NCBI GenBank assembly: GCA_001791715.1
Contig: MGFD01000008.1
Location: 1-13,932, forward strand
Reading direction: 5' to 3'
Length of the DNA stretch: 13,932 bases
Source of the DNA: Candidatus Uhrbacteria bacterium RIFOXYB2_FULL_45_11
GTDB lineage: Bacteria > Patescibacteriota > Patescibacteriia > UBA9934 > GWF2-40-263
Both the position numbers and the translations under genes were made by a program. Below the pieces are notes generated by a model, which ran no database searches, was not told where the DNA came from, and saw only the letters and a program-made list of their open reading frames with translations. Positions 13,441 to 13,932 of this stretch are shown here, piece after piece (the stretch's first letter is position 1; every line of letters starts with the position of its first letter).

Positions 13441-13932
13441 ATGAAAGATCAGCTTAAACGCATCTTGAACCTGGTTCGAAAAACAGGCGACACCATGATC
13501 GTTACAGATCCAAACGGAGACGATGTTTACGTTGTGATGGGGCTCGATCAGTATGAAAACATCTTAAATGACACCAATTTCGATCGTTCAGAAGATGTTC
13601 TAGATGAACCAGAAGGGTATCGGCATAACATTCCACAAGAAAATGGATGGGTTTGGGGAGGGGAAACAATAGATGAAGTTTCTGAAAATGAAGAACTCAT
13701 CGAAAAAAAAGCGGACATATGGAGCACAATGAAGCCAGCCGGAGACGAATCAGAAACTTGGGATTTAGCACATCTTTCAGAAGATGAGGTTGTGGATCTA
13801 GAAGAACAGTACAAAAAGTATACACAGGAGCCAGAGTTGCCTCATGTACCTGAAGCGAATTTAGAAGCTGAAAATAAAGAAATTTCGCCAAAATTAGAGG
13901 AAAACGAAGACGAATTTGGCGAAGAACAGTTT
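13441..13932 (+). CDS. Acidic hypothetical protein (3' partial)
   Basis: The frame is open for 164 codons to the end of the window. The N-terminal 45 residues, MKDQLKRILNLVRKTGDTMI then VTDPNGDDVYVVMGLDQYENIL, look like a compact domain in which a helix is followed by beta strands. The DP...YVVM.LDQYE.IL pattern faintly recalls Phd/YefM-type antitoxin N-termini, but this is a weak resemblance. From about residue 50 the chain is strongly acidic and low in complexity, rich in Glu, Asp and Pro, so probably disordered. No membrane segment is visible. Probably translated from a leaderless mRNA. The function is unknown, and the C-terminus is outside the window. Confidence 0.8.
   Translation, partial: MKDQLKRILNLVRKTGDTMIVTDPNGDDVYVVMGLDQYENILNDTNFDRSEDVLDEPEGYRHNIPQENGWVWGGETIDEVSENEELIEKKADIWSTMKPAGDESETWDLAHLSEDEVVDLEEQYKKYTQEPELPHVPEANLEAENKEISPKLEENEDEFGEEQF

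Overview
The window looks like a piece of a small-genome bacterium. The best guess is a member of the Candidate Phyla Radiation (Patescibacteria). The hints are an S12 protein with an extra ~16-residue stretch before its KRGVC motif, a short YwhC-type site-2 protease, a FAM173-like methyltransferase behind a membrane anchor, interspersed palindromic repeats of the GCGAAGCAATC type, and several starts without a Shine-Dalgarno (SD) sequence. This assignment is inference from the sequence alone.

Layout. 1-1541 (+): the C-terminal two thirds of murA, then an M50 site-2 protease 3 nt downstream. 1561-2806: a divergent pair, a small winged-helix protein (-) and a BtpA-like TIM-barrel protein (+), sharing a 122-nt intergenic region with a perfect 8-bp dyad exactly midway between the two starts. 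2869-6215: a self-contained unit (consensus promoter, palindromic repeat in the 5' UTR, a 1033-aa DEAH-type helicase with motif II DEVH, terminator), richer in G+C than its surroundings. 6234-7015: a CPBP-family membrane protease gene split by a +1 frameshift in an A-rich run, with its own promoter and terminator. 7032-10397: the str operon rpsL-rpsG-fusA. 10303-11800: two hypothetical genes downstream of fusA, separated by a second, diverged copy of the fusA 3' end, terminator and leader. 11791-13932: a FAM173-like methyltransferase (-), divergent from a NahK-like sugar kinase (+), and last an acidic protein cut by the window end, probably made from a leaderless mRNA.

Most unusual points. 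(1) The leaders of rpsL and fusA have the same architecture: exactly five tandem 9-nt units beginning GC (mostly GCHTYTHNN), ending exactly 4 nt before the ATG, with no SD, while other genes here have good GGAGG-type SDs. This looks like a sequence module for translation or mRNA processing that I do not recognise. (2) The two genes after fusA share a leader (40 nt, 1 mismatch, ending in nine Gs), an A/T-rich stretch up to the ATG, and an N-terminal motif M-x-[ED]-P-[RK]-R-x-G-[FY], but have unrelated bodies. The second copy is preceded by a remnant of a diverged fusA 3' end (KEIIEKLGGQNRRVGN). This suggests a cassette-like system that grows next to fusA by recombination. (3) A perfect 26-nt palindrome abuts the likely str promoter.

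No rRNA, tRNA, CRISPR array, transposase or integrase was seen.
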